Both the position numbers and the translations under genes were made by a program. Below are positions 63,280 to 64,000 of a DNA stretch of 64,000 bases, piece after piece. The stretch spans positions 1-64,000 of the forward strand of contig NZ_JADQDQ010000007.1 of the NCBI RefSeq assembly GCF_015694725.1. The letters run 5' to 3'. A model generated the notes under the pieces. The model made no database searches. It saw only the letters and a program-made list of their open reading frames with translations, and was not told the origin of the DNA. Each line of letters begins with the position of its first letter. Position 1 is the first letter of the stretch. Origin of the DNA: Hymenobacter jeongseonensis. GTDB lineage: Bacteria; Bacteroidota; Bacteroidia; Cytophagales; Hymenobacteraceae.

Positions 63280-64000
63280 ATGAATCGACTCTTACACGCG
63301 CTGCTTCCTACCTGGCGGTTTCTACTACTGCTGGCCTTGCTGGCTCCACTGGCCGCTTCGGCTACCCACTTGGTGGGCGGCGAGCTTGACTTGCAGCACC
63401 GCATCGGCAACACCTACACGCTCCGCCTCAACCTGTACTTCGACGACGTGCACGGCGACCCCGGCGCCCTCGACCAGGAGCTGATGGCCGGCATTTTCGC
63501 CAAGAACAACAACCAGCGCTTCGGCAACGTCGTCCTGCCCCTCACGTCCAATACGTTCGTTGACTACACCGACCCGGACTGCGCAGTCGGCTCGCTCCGC
63601 ACCCGCAAGCTGGTGTATATCCGCGACATTGTCCTCAGCCCCGGCGTGTACAACAGCCCCGCCGGCTACTACGTGGCCGTGGAGCGCTGCTGCCGCAACG
63701 ACGAGATTAGCAACATTGTGGCCCCCGAAGCTGCCGCCCAAACCTTCTACCTCGAATTCCCGGCCGTGGTGCGCAACGGCGCGGCCTTCATCGACTCCAC
63801 GCCCCGCATTTTCCCGCCCCTCAGCGACTATGCCTGCAAGAACGAGTTGTTCTACTACGATTTTGGCGGGGATGACTCCGACGGCGACTCCCTGGCCTAC
63901 GACATGGTGACGCCCCTCAACGGCAACACATCGGTGGCGTTTCCGGTGCTGCCCCAGGTGAGCCCCGCCCCCTACTCCCTCATCACCTGGAAACCGGGCC
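63280..64000 (+). CDS. N-terminal part of a large secreted protein (gliding/T9SS-type), runs off the window
   Basis: The frame opens with ATG at 63280 (MNRLLHALLPTWRFLLLLAL, signal peptide cleaved near LAASA) and continues to the window end, about 240 residues with no stop. The mature start THLVGGELDLQHRIGNTYTL, with Cys-rich blocks (VERCCRNDEISNIVAPEAA) and an Asp-rich turn (FGGDDSDGDSLAYDM), is a layout typical of large surface proteins with gliding-motility C-terminal domains in Bacteroidota. The C-terminus and any sorting domain are not in view. Confidence 0.8.
   Translation, partial: MNRLLHALLPTWRFLLLLALLAPLAASATHLVGGELDLQHRIGNTYTLRLNLYFDDVHGDPGALDQELMAGIFAKNNNQRFGNVVLPLTSNTFVDYTDPDCAVGSLRTRKLVYIRDIVLSPGVYNSPAGYYVAVERCCRNDEISNIVAPEAAAQTFYLEFPAVVRNGAAFIDSTPRIFPPLSDYACKNELFYYDFGGDDSDGDSLAYDMVTPLNGNTSVAFPVLPQVSPAPYSLITWKPG

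Overview
The window looks like chromosomal DNA of a GC-rich Bacteroidota bacterium, most likely Hymenobacter or a close relative (inference). The reasons are type IX secretion C-terminal domains with the YPNP signature, TAnnTTTG-type promoter boxes, and proteins that read like Cytophagales families. No phage, IS transposase, CRISPR array or rRNA was seen. One tRNA gene (Val, GAC) is present.

Layout. 0.3-5.4 kb: a HAMP/PAS histidine kinase, a Kup potassium transporter and a porin. 5.5-13.7 kb: ferredoxin reductase and 2Fe-2S ferredoxin, a KdsC-like phosphatase, two divergent NarL-type regulators that share a doubled perfect palindrome, a DUF1345 protein, nicotinate phosphoribosyltransferase and an AT-rich lipoprotein gene. 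13.8-27.1 kb: a large minus-strand nucleotide cluster. Read in the direction of transcription it is pyrD-like, pyrF, pyrE, purL, purQ, a purC-purE fusion, a SnoaL-like gene, purD, purN, purF and purM. Six imperfect palindromic repeats of about 100 bp lie in the first 25 kb, and four of them sit between or after pur genes.

27-43.7 kb: an intergenic region with a promoter-to-terminator unit that may encode a small RNA, a secreted nuclease, two type IX cargo or tag proteins, a sigma-54 regulator with a hybrid kinase, an FAD monooxygenase, a three-gene set resembling a phenolic-lipid pathway (FAD oxidoreductase, type III polyketide synthase, methyltransferase), a histone-deacetylase-like hydrolase and an acyltransferase.

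43.8-57.0 kb: a probable 13-kb genomic island. It is bounded by tRNA-Val on the right and by a direct repeat of that tRNA's 3' end and terminator on the left. It carries aldehyde and carbonyl redox genes: three aldo-keto reductases, a PaoABC-like molybdenum aldehyde oxidoreductase, a carboxymuconolactone-decarboxylase-like protein, a PQQ sugar dehydrogenase and a flavodoxin, plus one AraC regulator. Four copies of a direct-repeat operator (TTTGA-N16-TTTGA) lie in the island. Three of them stand exactly 29 bp before a similar -7 box, so they look like one regulon. Three island genes are damaged: a cupin by a nonsense codon, the FAD subunit by a deletion and a frameshift, and the molybdenum subunit by a frameshift in an A7 run.

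57.2-64 kb: an outer-membrane barrel protein, a DUF6992-like membrane protein, an alpha/beta hydrolase without its nucleophile serine, a DJ-1/PfpI protein, an overlapping pair of a BLUF blue-light sensor and a PAS histidine kinase, and the start of a large secreted protein that runs off the window.
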